DNA from: Roseomonas sp.
GTDB taxonomy: Bacteria; Pseudomonadota; Alphaproteobacteria; Acetobacterales; Acetobacteraceae
Assembly: GCA_020249285.1 (NCBI GenBank)
Contig: JADCFX010000036.1
Coordinates: 1 to 64,000 of the forward strand
Reading direction: 5' to 3'
Length of the DNA: 64,000 nucleotides
Numbering within the stretch: position 1 is the first letter of the stretch; each line of letters starts with the position of its first letter. Both the position numbers and the translations under genes were made by a program. Under the pieces are notes generated by a model. It searched no databases, was not told the DNA's origin, and worked only from the letters and a program-made list of their open reading frames with translations. This document shows positions 11,067 through 18,904 of this stretch, in pieces.

Positions 11067-12116
11067 ATGAGGAACTCGTTACATTTCCGTCGTAATTATT
11101 TGGGTAAAATGGGTAAATGGCTCGGGCGTTTTTTAGGGCTAGCATGTACATCACCTCGCGATATCGAACCCTTTGGAACTCGAAGGGTTGAGAGCTTTCA
11201 GGCTACTCAGATAGTTCGTTTTGTTCTGCTTGAAAACGAAACTCTTCATATTAATGAGCCGCGATTGTTTTCGAGAGGGACATTCAAGAATACAAAATTT
11301 TTCATTAGGCTGGGTAACGTTACTTTTGATCATTGTAAGTTCATCGGATGCTCCTTCAGTTTTCCGGATAATTCTTTAACAATTCATTTTTTTAAAAGTG
11401 AGCTTGGAGATTGTTTTTTTGAAAACCTGAGTCAAAGCCATCTTGGATTTCAGCGAAGTGAATTGCGGAAGGTTCGTTTTGCTAATCCGTTTTCTGTCGC
11501 CGGAATTCGTATGCGCACTACAAAGGGTCTCGAGACATGCGCGGGATTAGAGAATATTTCCATTGAGAACCCTACGCTGAGGTATCGTTTTGAGCGTGAT
11601 CTCGAAGCCACACCGCTTCCGTTAGTTTACAAGCATCTAACATGGGCAACGCTTCGCGGCTTCGGTAGCCTTCCGTTCTTCGGCCTTTCCTATGGCGGCA
11701 CTGCGCTAATCCTATTTTTGCTGAGCGTTATTGATCACTACAACGCTCAGATCGGCAGATTGAAGGTAAAGATTGATTCTAGCGACACCATTGGCCCTCT
11801 TCAAAGCTTTGTTGAACGTCTCAACCCTCTATCCTTGAACTGGCAAATGCCGACCCTGTTACTAGGTGCAATGCTACTGATGATTGCCAGTACCATTTAC
11901 GCTTTGAAGTGCCCGCAGGTGATCAAAGAGTCTTCGCTCGAGCGTTGGACCAACGAACTGGGTAAATCCGCTATCAACTACGTGCCACTCACTTGGCGTA
12001 ATCCCTCTTGGCGATGGGTCTGTGGCCTTTGTTTTTTAGCTGGTAGCACCGCCACAGCAGTGGTGCTTCTCACGCGCCTTGTGGAAGGTTTCGCACAAGC
12101 GTTCCGAAATCTCTAG
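11067..12116 (+). CDS. AT-rich pentapeptide-like membrane protein, unknown function
   Basis: I do not recognise this 349-residue protein as a named family. Residues about 65-140 contain phenylalanine-spaced pseudo-repeats (for example GTFKNTKF, VTFDHCKF, GCSF, KVRF) resembling a degenerate pentapeptide-repeat beta helix. The C-terminal half has three clear hydrophobic segments, about 203-223, 259-280 and 316-338. CGGAG lies about 10 nt before the ATG. Base and codon use are strikingly AT-rich (many TTT, ATT, AAA codons) next to GC-rich neighbours, pointing to horizontal acquisition. It sits alone between the hyuBA-Bug operon and recA, and no mobility gene accompanies it. Similar architectures occur in membrane-bound pentapeptide proteins of unknown role. 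Confidence 0.7.
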   Translation: MRNSLHFRRNYLGKMGKWLGRFLGLACTSPRDIEPFGTRRVESFQATQIVRFVLLENETLHINEPRLFSRGTFKNTKFFIRLGNVTFDHCKFIGCSFSFPDNSLTIHFFKSELGDCFFENLSQSHLGFQRSELRKVRFANPFSVAGIRMRTTKGLETCAGLENISIENPTLRYRFERDLEATPLPLVYKHLTWATLRGFGSLPFFGLSYGGTALILFLLSVIDHYNAQIGRLKVKIDSSDTIGPLQSFVERLNPLSLNWQMPTLLLGAMLLMIASTIYALKCPQVIKESSLERWTNELGKSAINYVPLTWRNPSWRWVCGLCFLAGSTATAVVLLTRLVEGFAQAFRNL

Positions 12117-12221
12117 GGTCGGTTTGTATGCCAAGGCCTTTTTGCCACCCTCGATCTACGCCGCCTCCGCCTCAAACAAGAAGCCCAGATCGCGGAATGG
12201 CATGGCGGGACCAAGGACTGA
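12117..12221 (+). pseudogene. Possible remnant of a GC-rich gene 3' end
   Basis: Immediately after the TAG of the AT-rich gene, the same frame stays open for 34 codons to a TGA at 12219-12221. Composition switches to GC-rich and coding-like, with a basic and then acidic C-terminal-looking peptide (LRRLRLKQEAQIAEWHGG). No ATG, GTG or TTG is in frame after the TAG. It may be the tail of a host gene whose front was lost when the AT-rich gene arrived. No family was recognised, and chance is possible. Confidence 0.3.
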
Positions 12222-12435
12222 TTTTAGGCCCACCACTACCAATGTTCTATTTTTGTTCTTGCCAAACCCCTAACCGTCCGGCATCTTTCACTTGCACCGA
12301 ATCGAGGCCTCAGGGCCTTGTGGCGGGGCGCTGACGAATTTTCTGGTCTCCCTGCCATAAGTTGTGGTAGTTGCGGCCAAAATCGCGTTATAGTTGAAAT
12401 TACCTCAAGTTACTCAACAGCATCGGGGATAGGGC
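12222..12435 (+). other. recA upstream region
   Basis: Non-coding stretch upstream of recA. It contains the SOS box at 12244-12258 and otherwise no gene, RNA or repeat that I can support. Together with the remnant before it, the gene-free span from 12117 to recA is about 319 bp. No -35/-10 pair is convincing enough to place. Confidence 0.6.
12244..12258 (+). promoter_or_regulatory. LexA (SOS) box upstream of recA
   Basis: GTTC (12244-12247), seven bases (TATTTTT), then GTTC (12255-12258) exactly fits the alphaproteobacterial LexA operator GTTC-N7-GTTC. It lies 177 bp before the recA ATG, which implies a long leader or an upstream promoter. Known biology: LexA represses recA until DNA damage. 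Confidence 0.85.
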
Positions 12436-13482
12436 ATGGATAAGGGAAAAGCGCTCGACGCAGCGCTCAGCCAGATCGAAAGGGCCTTCGGCAAGGGCTC
12501 CATCATGCGCCTCGGCGCCAAGCAATCCCTGCAGGGGGATATTGAGGTTATATCCTCAGGCTCGCTTGGGCTTGATCTGGCGCTTGGCATTGGCGGCCTG
12601 CCCAAGGGACGCATTGTTGAAATCTACGGGCCGGAATCCTCGGGCAAAACCACGCTCGCACTGCATGTGATTGCGGAAGCGCAGAAGCGCGGCGGCACCT
12701 GCGCCTTTGTGGATGCAGAACACGCGCTCGACCCCGGCTATGCCAGGAAGCTTGGCGTGGATGTGGACAATCTGTTGATCAGCCAGCCCGATGCCGGCGA
12801 ACAGGCGCTTGAAATCGCCGATACGCTGGTGCGTTCCGGCGCGGTGGATGTGCTGGTGGTCGATTCCGTCGCGGCGCTGGTGCCGCGGGCGGAATTGGAA
12901 GGCGAAATGGGCGATACCCATGTCGGGCTGCATGCGCGGCTGATGTCGCAGGCGCTCCGCAAGCTCACGGGGTCGGTTTCCAAATCCAATACGCTGCTGA
13001 TTTTCTTGAACCAGATCCGCCTGAAAATTGGTGTCATGTTTGGCAATCCGGAAACCACCACGGGCGGCAATGCGCTGAAATTCTACGCGTCAGTCCGCAT
13101 GGAAATCCGCCGCATCGGTGCCATCAAGGAACGCGATGAGGTGACGGGCAATCACACCCGCGTGAAGGTGGTGAAGAACAAGATGGCGCCACCCTTCCGA
13201 GAGGTGGAATTCGACATCATGTATGGTGAGGGCATCAGCAAGCTTGGTGAGCTGATTGATCTTGGCGTGAAGGCCAATATCGTTGAGAAATCGGGTGCCT
13301 GGTTCTCCTGCGATAGTCAGCGCATTGGCCAGGGGCGTGAAAACGCCAAGAACTTCCTGCGCGAACATCCGGATATGGCGGCTTCCATCGAACAGCGCAT
13401 TCGTGGCCAGGCCGTCGTATTGTCTGAGAAGATGCTCTCCGGCGATGTGACCGAAGAAGAAGAAAAGGCGGCGGCTGAATAG
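12436..13482 (+). CDS. recA: Recombinase A
   Basis: RecA drives homologous recombination and induces the SOS response. The 348 residues are full length. Walker A is GPESSGKT (65-72), [20 protein letters not shown] is the L2/DNA-binding stretch, and the C-terminus is acidic (EEEEKAAAE). The GC-rich codon use is normal for the chromosome, unlike the AT-rich gene before it. A GTTC-N7-GTTC LexA operator lies upstream. The gene is followed by a hairpin that ends the converging Bug gene. Confidence 0.99.
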   Translation: MDKGKALDAALSQIERAFGKGSIMRLGAKQSLQGDIEVISSGSLGLDLALGIGGLPKGRIVEIYGPESSGKTTLALHVIAEAQKRGGTCAFVDAEHALDPGYARKLGVDVDNLLISQPDAGEQALEIADTLVRSGAVDVLVVDSVAALVPRAELEGEMGDTHVGLHARLMSQALRKLTGSVSKSNTLLIFLNQIRLKIGVMFGNPETTTGGNALKFYASVRMEIRRIGAIKERDEVTGNHTRVKVVKNKMAPPFREVEFDIMYGEGISKLGELIDLGVKANIVEKSGAWFSCDSQRIGQGRENAKNFLREHPDMAASIEQRIRGQAVVLSEKMLSGDVTEEEEKAAAE

Positions 13483-13491
13483 CCGTCTGCG

Positions 13492-13524
13492 AAAAAGGCG
13501 TGACCCGGTTCACCGGATCACGCC
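13492..13524 (-). terminator. Intrinsic terminator for the Bug gene at 13535
   Basis: GGCGTGA (13497-13503) pairs with TCACGCC (13518-13524), and an inner CCGG/CCGG pair closes around TTCA. Read on the minus strand, the stem is followed by TTTTT (complement of 13492-13496), a good rho-independent terminator. It may also slow transcription leaving recA. Confidence 0.8.
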
Positions 13525-13534
13525 CCCTGCCCGC

Positions 13535-14500
13535 TTAATCCGCGTAAGCACCGGCCGCTTCAATGATGGGCCGCCAGCGATCCACTTCCTCGGCCACGAA
13601 GCGGCGATGGAAGGCAATGGAAGCGCGCTCATCCGAAGGTACATCGGTCAGCAGATCAGCGAAGCGCTGACGGAGCCTTTCTTCCCGCAAGGCCAGACGC
13701 AGCGCGGCTGAGATATGTTCCTGGATCGGTTCAGGGGTGCCGGCGGGCGCGTAGAGCCCATGCCAGGTGGACATGGCAATGCTGGGCGATCCGGCCTCGG
13801 CAGTGGTGGGAACACTCGGCAAGCCAGCAAGGCGCGCTGGGCTGCTCACGGAAAAAACCTTGACGCGATTGTCGCGGATATAGGGCACGGTGTTCGTCGC
13901 CTGATCGCAAAGAATATCAATGCGCCCGGCCATGAGTTCGGCAATGGCGGGGGCGGTGCCGCGGAAGACCACCGTGGTTGCCTTGGCGCCGGCGGCCTGT
14001 TGTACCAATAGCCCGCATAGATTGGCGGCTGAGCCGATACCAGCAGTTGCCAAGTTAATCACATCGCCCTTGCGGCCCAATTCCGCCATCAATTCGCGCA
14101 GATTGGCTGCCGGGAAATCGAGCCGGGTGATCACTGTCATGGCAGCGTCGGAGACTATGCCAAGCGGCGCGAAGCTGCCCGGCACCTGATACGGCAGGCG
14201 CCGGAACAAGGTGGCACTCGCGGCCATGCCGATATTATTGATCATCAACGTATAGCCATCCGGGCGGGACTGGGCCAAACGCTGCGGCCCCACCACGGAA
14301 CCACCAATGGCCTCCACCACCACGGATTGGCCGATATGCCGGCTAAGACTATCGGCGACGATGCGGGTGATGGTGTCGGTCGGGCCACCTGCGGCACCGG
14401 CGGCGATGATGGTAATGGGGCGCGCGGGAAAGGCCTGGGCATGGACGCTAGGGGCGACGAGCATGGCTGCCCCGGCGACAATAATCTGGCGGCGCTTCAT
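13535..14500 (-). CDS. Bug-family periplasmic solute receptor
   Basis: TctC/Bug receptor of 321 residues. The signal peptide is MKRRQIIVAGAAMLVAPSVHA, cut before QAFPARPI, followed by GAAGGPTDTITR, the family's ligand-loop region. AGGAGG precedes the ATG by a good distance. It is a single gene without TctAB partners, convergent with recA across a terminator and divergent from the TRAP permease genes. Ligand unknown; a carboxylate is likely from the family. Confidence 0.9.
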   Translation of the reverse strand: MKRRQIIVAGAAMLVAPSVHAQAFPARPITIIAAGAAGGPTDTITRIVADSLSRHIGQSVVVEAIGGSVVGPQRLAQSRPDGYTLMINNIGMAASATLFRRLPYQVPGSFAPLGIVSDAAMTVITRLDFPAANLRELMAELGRKGDVINLATAGIGSAANLCGLLVQQAAGAKATTVVFRGTAPAIAELMAGRIDILCDQATNTVPYIRDNRVKVFSVSSPARLAGLPSVPTTAEAGSPSIAMSTWHGLYAPAGTPEPIQEHISAALRLALREERLRQRFADLLTDVPSDERASIAFHRRFVAEEVDRWRPIIEAAGAYAD

Positions 14501-14522
14501 GGTTTCCTCCTGCTTTGGCCGG

Positions 14523-14570
14523 GCGGGCCTGTTCCCTCGCCCCTGGCAGCGACGATCCTGGCAGGCCCGC
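14523..14570. repeat. Inverted repeat in divergent Bug/TRAP upstream region
   Basis: GCGGGCCTG (14523-14531) and CAGGCCCGC (14562-14570) are perfect 9-bp inverted arms 30 bp apart. They lie between two divergent transport genes, so they could be a regulator site or a cruciform. There is no direct evidence for a bound protein. The rest of 14501-14724 holds no gene. Confidence 0.35.
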
Positions 14571-14724
14571 GCTATGGTGCGAAGGGGGCAGGTTACCGAA
14601 ATCTCACACGCTCACCCTCTTGAGGCTGTTTCCTTTTTCTGAAGCCTCCGGTAGCTTGACTTTAAACAGTAAAGAATCCCGCCACCCGAGCGGGACGGAG
14701 ATTCCAACAGGGGGTATTCGCTTC

Positions 14725-15270
14725 ATGGCGCCACTCTTGGCGTTCAGTCGGTTTGTCGACTGGATCAATCAAAATATCGGCAAGGTCTGCGATTGGCTTG
14801 TGCTGCTCGCCGTCCTGGTCAGTTCCGTCAACGCCATGATGCGCTACGGCTTCGATATAAGCTCCAACGCTTGGCTTGAGCTGCAATGGTATATGTACGC
14901 CACCATCGTCATGCTCGGCGCCAGCTATACGCTCAAGCGCAATGAACATGTGCGGGTGGATATACTTTACATGATGCTGTCGCGCCGCGGTCAGATCATC
15001 CTGGATATTGCGGGCATTATCGTCTTCCTGCTGCCGGCCTGCATCCTGATTGGCTGGCTGTCCTGGCCCTTCTTCATGCAGTCCTTCCATATGAATGAAT
15101 GGTCCAGCAATGCCGGCGGCTTGCTGCGCTGGCCGGTGAAATTCCTGATCCCGCTGGGCTTTGGCCTGCTGACGCTGCAAGGTATTTCGGAACTCATCAA
15201 GCGCGTTGCCGCTTTGCGGGGCTATGACATCCCCGATCTTGAAGCCCATTACGAGAGGCCAGTGCAATGA
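14725..15270 (+). CDS. TRAP transporter small permease (DctQ-like)
   Basis: Small membrane subunit (181 residues) of a tripartite ATP-independent periplasmic transporter. Four hydrophobic helices and the DctQ-typical NAWLELQWYMY stretch are visible. I chose the ATG at 14725 because the protein then starts just before the first helix and CAGGGGG lies upstream; the frame stays open to 14515, but that extension does not look coding. The stop overlaps the large-permease start (ATGA, 15267-15270). With the receptor at 17009 it should form a sodium-driven 2-oxo-acid uptake system. Confidence 0.9.
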   Translation: MAPLLAFSRFVDWINQNIGKVCDWLVLLAVLVSSVNAMMRYGFDISSNAWLELQWYMYATIVMLGASYTLKRNEHVRVDILYMMLSRRGQIILDIAGIIVFLLPACILIGWLSWPFFMQSFHMNEWSSNAGGLLRWPVKFLIPLGFGLLTLQGISELIKRVAALRGYDIPDLEAHYERPVQ

Positions 15271-16871
15271 TACCTTTGGAGTGGATGCCGCCGCTGATGT
15301 TTGCGGGGCTGATTGTATTCTTGATCATTGGCTTTCCGGTGGCCTTTTCGCTCGCGTCTGTGGGCCTGTTCTTCGGCATGATTTCCATGGCGCAGGGCTT
15401 TTTCACCATAGACTTCATGCAAGCCATACCGGGGCGCATTTTCGGCAGTATTCTGGCCAATGATTTGCTGCTTGCCATTCCCTTCTTCACGCTCATGGGC
15501 GCGATATTGGAGAAATGCGGGCTGGCGGAAGATATGCTGGAAAGCATGGGGCAATTATTCGGCCCGATGAAGGGCGGCCTTGGCTATTCGGTCATTATCG
15601 TGGGCTTCATCCTGGGCGCCATTACCGGCACCGTGGCCGCGCAGGTGATTGCCATGGCGCTGATCACCATGCCGGTGATGATGCGCTATAACTATAATAT
15701 CCGATACGCGACCGGCGTTTTGGCCGCATCCGGCACCATCACGCAGTTGGTGCCGCCTTCGCTGGTGCTGGTGGTGTTGGCTGACCAGTTGGGCCGGTCC
15801 GTGGGCGATATGTACCTGGGCGCTTGGGGGCCTTCGCTACTGCAAATCGCGCTTTTCGCGCTCTATACGTGGTTCCTGACTATCATCCGGCCGCAGGATT
15901 TGCCGCCGGTGCCGCGCACCCTTACGGGCCGGCCGCTGCTGATCAAATGCATGTGGGGTATTATCCCCGCTGCCGTTCTGATCTTCCTGGTGCTCGGCAC
16001 CATCATGCTGGGTCTGGCCACGCCCACGGAAGCCGGTGCGCTCGGCACGGTTGGTGCCATCATTTTGGCCGTGCTGCGCAATACAAAAATGACCAAGATG
16101 GATCAGACGGCCTATGCCGCCGGCTTGATCGCCGTAGCCTGCTGTCTGGTCGCTGCCTACACGGTCGGCATGAAGACGGTGCCGTTTCGCATCAGCTTCT
16201 CCGTATTCTTTGCAGCAGTCATTTGGCTCTGCTGGCGTGCCTGGCAGGACAAGGCGCTGCATGATTTGATTGTGGAGGGCATGCGTTCGACCATGCGCAT
16301 TACCTCCATGGTCGCTTTCATTGTGGTGGGCGCGACCTGCTTTTCCATTGTGTTTGCCGGCGTGGATGGCAATCTTTGGGTTGAACATGGGCTGACCAGC
16401 CTGCCGGGCGGCGTTTGGGGCTTCCTGATCGCGGTCAATCTACTGGTCTTCTTCCTCGCCTTCTTCCTTGATTTCTTCGAAATCGCCTTCATCATCGTGC
16501 CCATGCTGGCGCCAGTGGCGCAGAAGCTGCTGACCCCGGTGGTGGGCGCAGATGCGGCGCTGATCTGGTTCGGCGTGATGCTTTGCGTGAATATGCAGAC
16601 CAGCTTCATGCACCCGCCCTTTGGCTTCGCGCTGTTCTACCTGCGTAGCGTTATTCCAAAGACCATCAGCAGCGCGGATATCTATTGGGGTGCTATCCCC
16701 TGGGTGGGCTTGCAGCTTATCATGGTGGCGATCGTGATTTTCATGCCGATCACGGTCACCTTCTTCCTGGATAAACCGCACGGTATTGACCCAAGTACGG
16801 TCAGAATTGAGGTCGCGCCGCCACCCGAGGAGGATGATCTACCACCGCCAAGCTTCGGGCCAGCCAGGTAA
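15267..16871 (+). CDS. TRAP transporter large permease (DctM-like)
   Basis: Large inner-membrane channel subunit (534 residues) with more than a dozen hydrophobic segments. Conserved family stretches include GAITGTVAAQVIAMALITMP and ATPTEAGALGTVGA. It is about 100 residues longer than a standard DctM, a feature I associate with the 2-oxo-acid/mannitol-type TRAP branch; the centre contains an added hydrophobic stretch. It is coupled to DctQ by ATGA and ends at a textbook terminator (16894-16925). Its receptor is presumably the TakP-like gene that converges on it. Confidence 0.92.
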   Translation: MIPLEWMPPLMFAGLIVFLIIGFPVAFSLASVGLFFGMISMAQGFFTIDFMQAIPGRIFGSILANDLLLAIPFFTLMGAILEKCGLAEDMLESMGQLFGPMKGGLGYSVIIVGFILGAITGTVAAQVIAMALITMPVMMRYNYNIRYATGVLAASGTITQLVPPSLVLVVLADQLGRSVGDMYLGAWGPSLLQIALFALYTWFLTIIRPQDLPPVPRTLTGRPLLIKCMWGIIPAAVLIFLVLGTIMLGLATPTEAGALGTVGAIILAVLRNTKMTKMDQTAYAAGLIAVACCLVAAYTVGMKTVPFRISFSVFFAAVIWLCWRAWQDKALHDLIVEGMRSTMRITSMVAFIVVGATCFSIVFAGVDGNLWVEHGLTSLPGGVWGFLIAVNLLVFFLAFFLDFFEIAFIIVPMLAPVAQKLLTPVVGADAALIWFGVMLCVNMQTSFMHPPFGFALFYLRSVIPKTISSADIYWGAIPWVGLQLIMVAIVIFMPITVTFFLDKPHGIDPSTVRIEVAPPPEEDDLPPPSFGPAR

Positions 16872-16893
16872 ATCCTGGCCAGGCCCTCAACGG

Positions 16894-16925
16894 AAAACCC
16901 CATGGCGAACTGCCATGGGGTTTTT
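16894..16925 (+). terminator. Rho-independent terminator of the TRAP permease operon
   Basis: AAAACCCCATGGC (16894-16906) pairs perfectly with GCCATGGGGTTTT (16912-16924) around GAACT and runs into TTTTT, a strong intrinsic terminator. The A-run before the stem makes it partly bidirectional. Confidence 0.93.
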
Positions 16926-16947
16926 CTTTGGCAAAAAATTCAGCCAC

Positions 16948-16980
16948 AAAAAATCCGGTCAGGTGCTGCCACCTGACCGG
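16948..16980 (-). terminator. Rho-independent terminator of the TakP-like gene
   Basis: CCGGTCAGGTG (16955-16965) pairs perfectly with CACCTGACCGG (16970-16980). On the minus strand the stem is followed by A then TTTTTT (complement of 16948-16953), a strong intrinsic terminator for the gene at 17009-18112. It sits 23 bp from the opposing terminator at 16894-16925. Confidence 0.9.
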
Positions 16981-17008
16981 TTCCAAGAAAACCAGATACG
17001 CGGCTGGA

Positions 17009-18112
17009 TCAAATGCGATTGGCAGCCGACATCCTGTTCATGAAGCTATCGAAACTGCCCTCGGCCACACGGAACCACGCGACGTTATCGGGACGGAAGG
17101 CCTTCAGGCTGTCCAGGATTCGCTTGAAATTGGCGTTCTGTGCCGCGACTTCATCATAATACTTCCAGCACTCATCATAACAGGCCTGCAGAACAGGTGT
17201 TGCGAAGGGCTTCAGCTGCGTACCGCCAGCCAGCAGACGTTTCATGGCCTGCGGGTTCAGCGCGTCATATTTCGGCACCATGGAGGCGGTGACGAGCCCA
17301 GCGGCCGTTTCGATCATGGATTGGTAGATCTTGGGGATCGAATTCCAGGCCCGTTCATTGATGAACAGCGTGCCGCAGGAAGCGCCTTCCCACCAGCCGG
17401 GGTAGTGATAGAAGCGCGCAACCTTGTTGAAGCCGAGCTTTTCATCATCATGCGGGCCGACCCATTCGGCGCCGTCAATCGTGCCGCGTTCCAGCGCGGG
17501 ATAGATATCGCCAGCGCCAATCTGCTGCGGCACCACGCCAAGGCGGCGCAGGATATTGCCGGCAAAGCCGCCAACGCGGAATTTCAGGCCGCGCAGATCT
17601 TCAACCGTGTTGATTTCCTTGCGGAACCAGCCGCCCATCTGGCAGGCCGTGCCGCCGAAGGTGAAGGACCTAACGCCAAGCGGGCGATAAAAATCATTGA
17701 TCAATTCATGGCCACCACCATTGCGGAGCCAGGAATAATATTGCCGCTGGTTCAGGCTGAAGGGCAGGCCCGTTTCGAACACGAAGGACGGGTCCTTGCC
17801 GAAATGGTAATAGGCCGCGTCCTGGCCGCATTCCACCGTGCCATTCTGCACCGCATCATACACCTGCAAGGCGGGCACAATTTCACCCGCAGCGAAGATG
17901 CGGAGCTGGAACTTGCCATCGGACATGTCATGGATGGCTTTTGCGAACTGCTCAGTGCCGCCGAACAGCGTATCGAGCGATTTCGGGAAGGCCGATGTAT
18001 GGCGCCAACGGATTTCCGGCATGGCCTGGGCCAGCGCCGGGGTGGCAAGAGCGGTGGCGGCAACGGCGGTGGTGCCAAAGCCGGCCTTTTTGATGAAGTT
18101 ACGACGTTCCAC
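17009..18112 (-). CDS. TRAP receptor, TakP-like (2-oxo-acid binding)
   Basis: Periplasmic receptor of a TRAP transporter, 367 residues. It begins with a twin-arginine-type signal (RRNFIKK, cleavage near ALA-QA at about 29). Stretches such as GGWFRKE, GGDIYPALE-like GAGDIYPALERGTIDGAE and YHYPGWWEG match what I know of TakP, the 2-oxo-acid (pyruvate-type) receptor, better than C4-dicarboxylate DctP. The start is GTG. The gene faces the dctQM-like genes and ends at its own terminator, so receptor and permease are separate transcripts; TRAP genes normally share one operon. Confidence 0.88.
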   Translation of the reverse strand: MERRNFIKKAGFGTTAVAATALATPALAQAMPEIRWRHTSAFPKSLDTLFGGTEQFAKAIHDMSDGKFQLRIFAAGEIVPALQVYDAVQNGTVECGQDAAYYHFGKDPSFVFETGLPFSLNQRQYYSWLRNGGGHELINDFYRPLGVRSFTFGGTACQMGGWFRKEINTVEDLRGLKFRVGGFAGNILRRLGVVPQQIGAGDIYPALERGTIDGAEWVGPHDDEKLGFNKVARFYHYPGWWEGASCGTLFINERAWNSIPKIYQSMIETAAGLVTASMVPKYDALNPQAMKRLLAGGTQLKPFATPVLQACYDECWKYYDEVAAQNANFKRILDSLKAFRPDNVAWFRVAEGSFDSFMNRMSAANRI

Positions 18113-18239
18113 TGCGGGAAGCTCCCTGTGCGAAAAGGTTGAGCAAAAACGATCCAGCGCCCTTGTCCCGAGGCTTGGAAGATGAAGCTTTTAATATGTT
18201 ACGGCGTCTCAGGAAAGCCGAAAATCTTCAACCCGGACG

Positions 18240-18797
18240 TCAATGCCCCGATTTCACCCCGGTCGGCACGGTGGAAAGCCGATCCACCAGCGCAATCCCG
18301 ATCGCCGAGAGGATGAAGATAGTGTGGATGATGGTCTGCCACATGATACCGGCTTCGGTAAAAGCAGCGTTCGGGGAACCAAGGTTGCCGGCTTCGATAA
18401 AGGTCCGCAGCAGGTGGATCGAGGAAATGCCGACTATCGCCATGGCCAATTTGATCTTGAGTACGCTGGCATTCACATGGCTCAGCCATTCCGGCTGATC
18501 CGGGTGGCCCCTCAGGTTCAAGCGCGATACGAAGGTCTCAAACCCCCCGACAATCACCATGACCAGCAGATTGGCGATCATCACCACGTCAATCAGGCCA
18601 AGGACAATCAGCATGATTTGCTGTTCGGTGAAGGTTGTCGCTTCCAGCACCAACCGGGTCAGTTCCTTGAGGAACTTATAGACATAGACGCATTGCGCCA
18701 GAATAAGACCGAGATAGAGTGGCAATTGCAGCCAACGAGACCCAAAGATCAGGGCGGCTAGGGGACGAAGCGGCTTGAATTCTTCGGGCTGGGCCAT
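18240..18797 (-). CDS. YqhA/TIGR00645-family inner-membrane protein
   Basis: Membrane protein of 185 residues with about four hydrophobic segments. Family-typical stretches are GSRWLQLPLYLGL near the N-terminus, LIDVVMIANLLVMVIVGG in the middle, and the loop YETFVSRL-like FETFVSRL. Function of the YqhA/UPF0114 family is unknown. It lies upstream of the TRAP receptor on the same strand with a 127-bp gap in which I see no gene, and is divergent from the MFS gene at 18905. Confidence 0.88.
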   Translation of the reverse strand: MAQPEEFKPLRPLAALIFGSRWLQLPLYLGLILAQCVYVYKFLKELTRLVLEATTFTEQQIMLIVLGLIDVVMIANLLVMVIVGGFETFVSRLNLRGHPDQPEWLSHVNASVLKIKLAMAIVGISSIHLLRTFIEAGNLGSPNAAFTEAGIMWQTIIHTIFILSAIGIALVDRLSTVPTGVKSGH

Positions 18798-18904
18798 GGG
18801 GGTCCTCGGCTTTGTGTCGCGGCGCTGGTCACATAGGACGGCTTCACCGAATTGTCAGCAGGGCGCCCCTGGTCCAGGTCGGATGAACCGGTCAAGATGA
18901 GCGC

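Noticed and set aside
14656..14661. TTGACT box upstream of the TRAP permease genes as a -35 element
   Set aside because: No -10-like sequence stands 16-18 bp downstream, so a promoter was not called.
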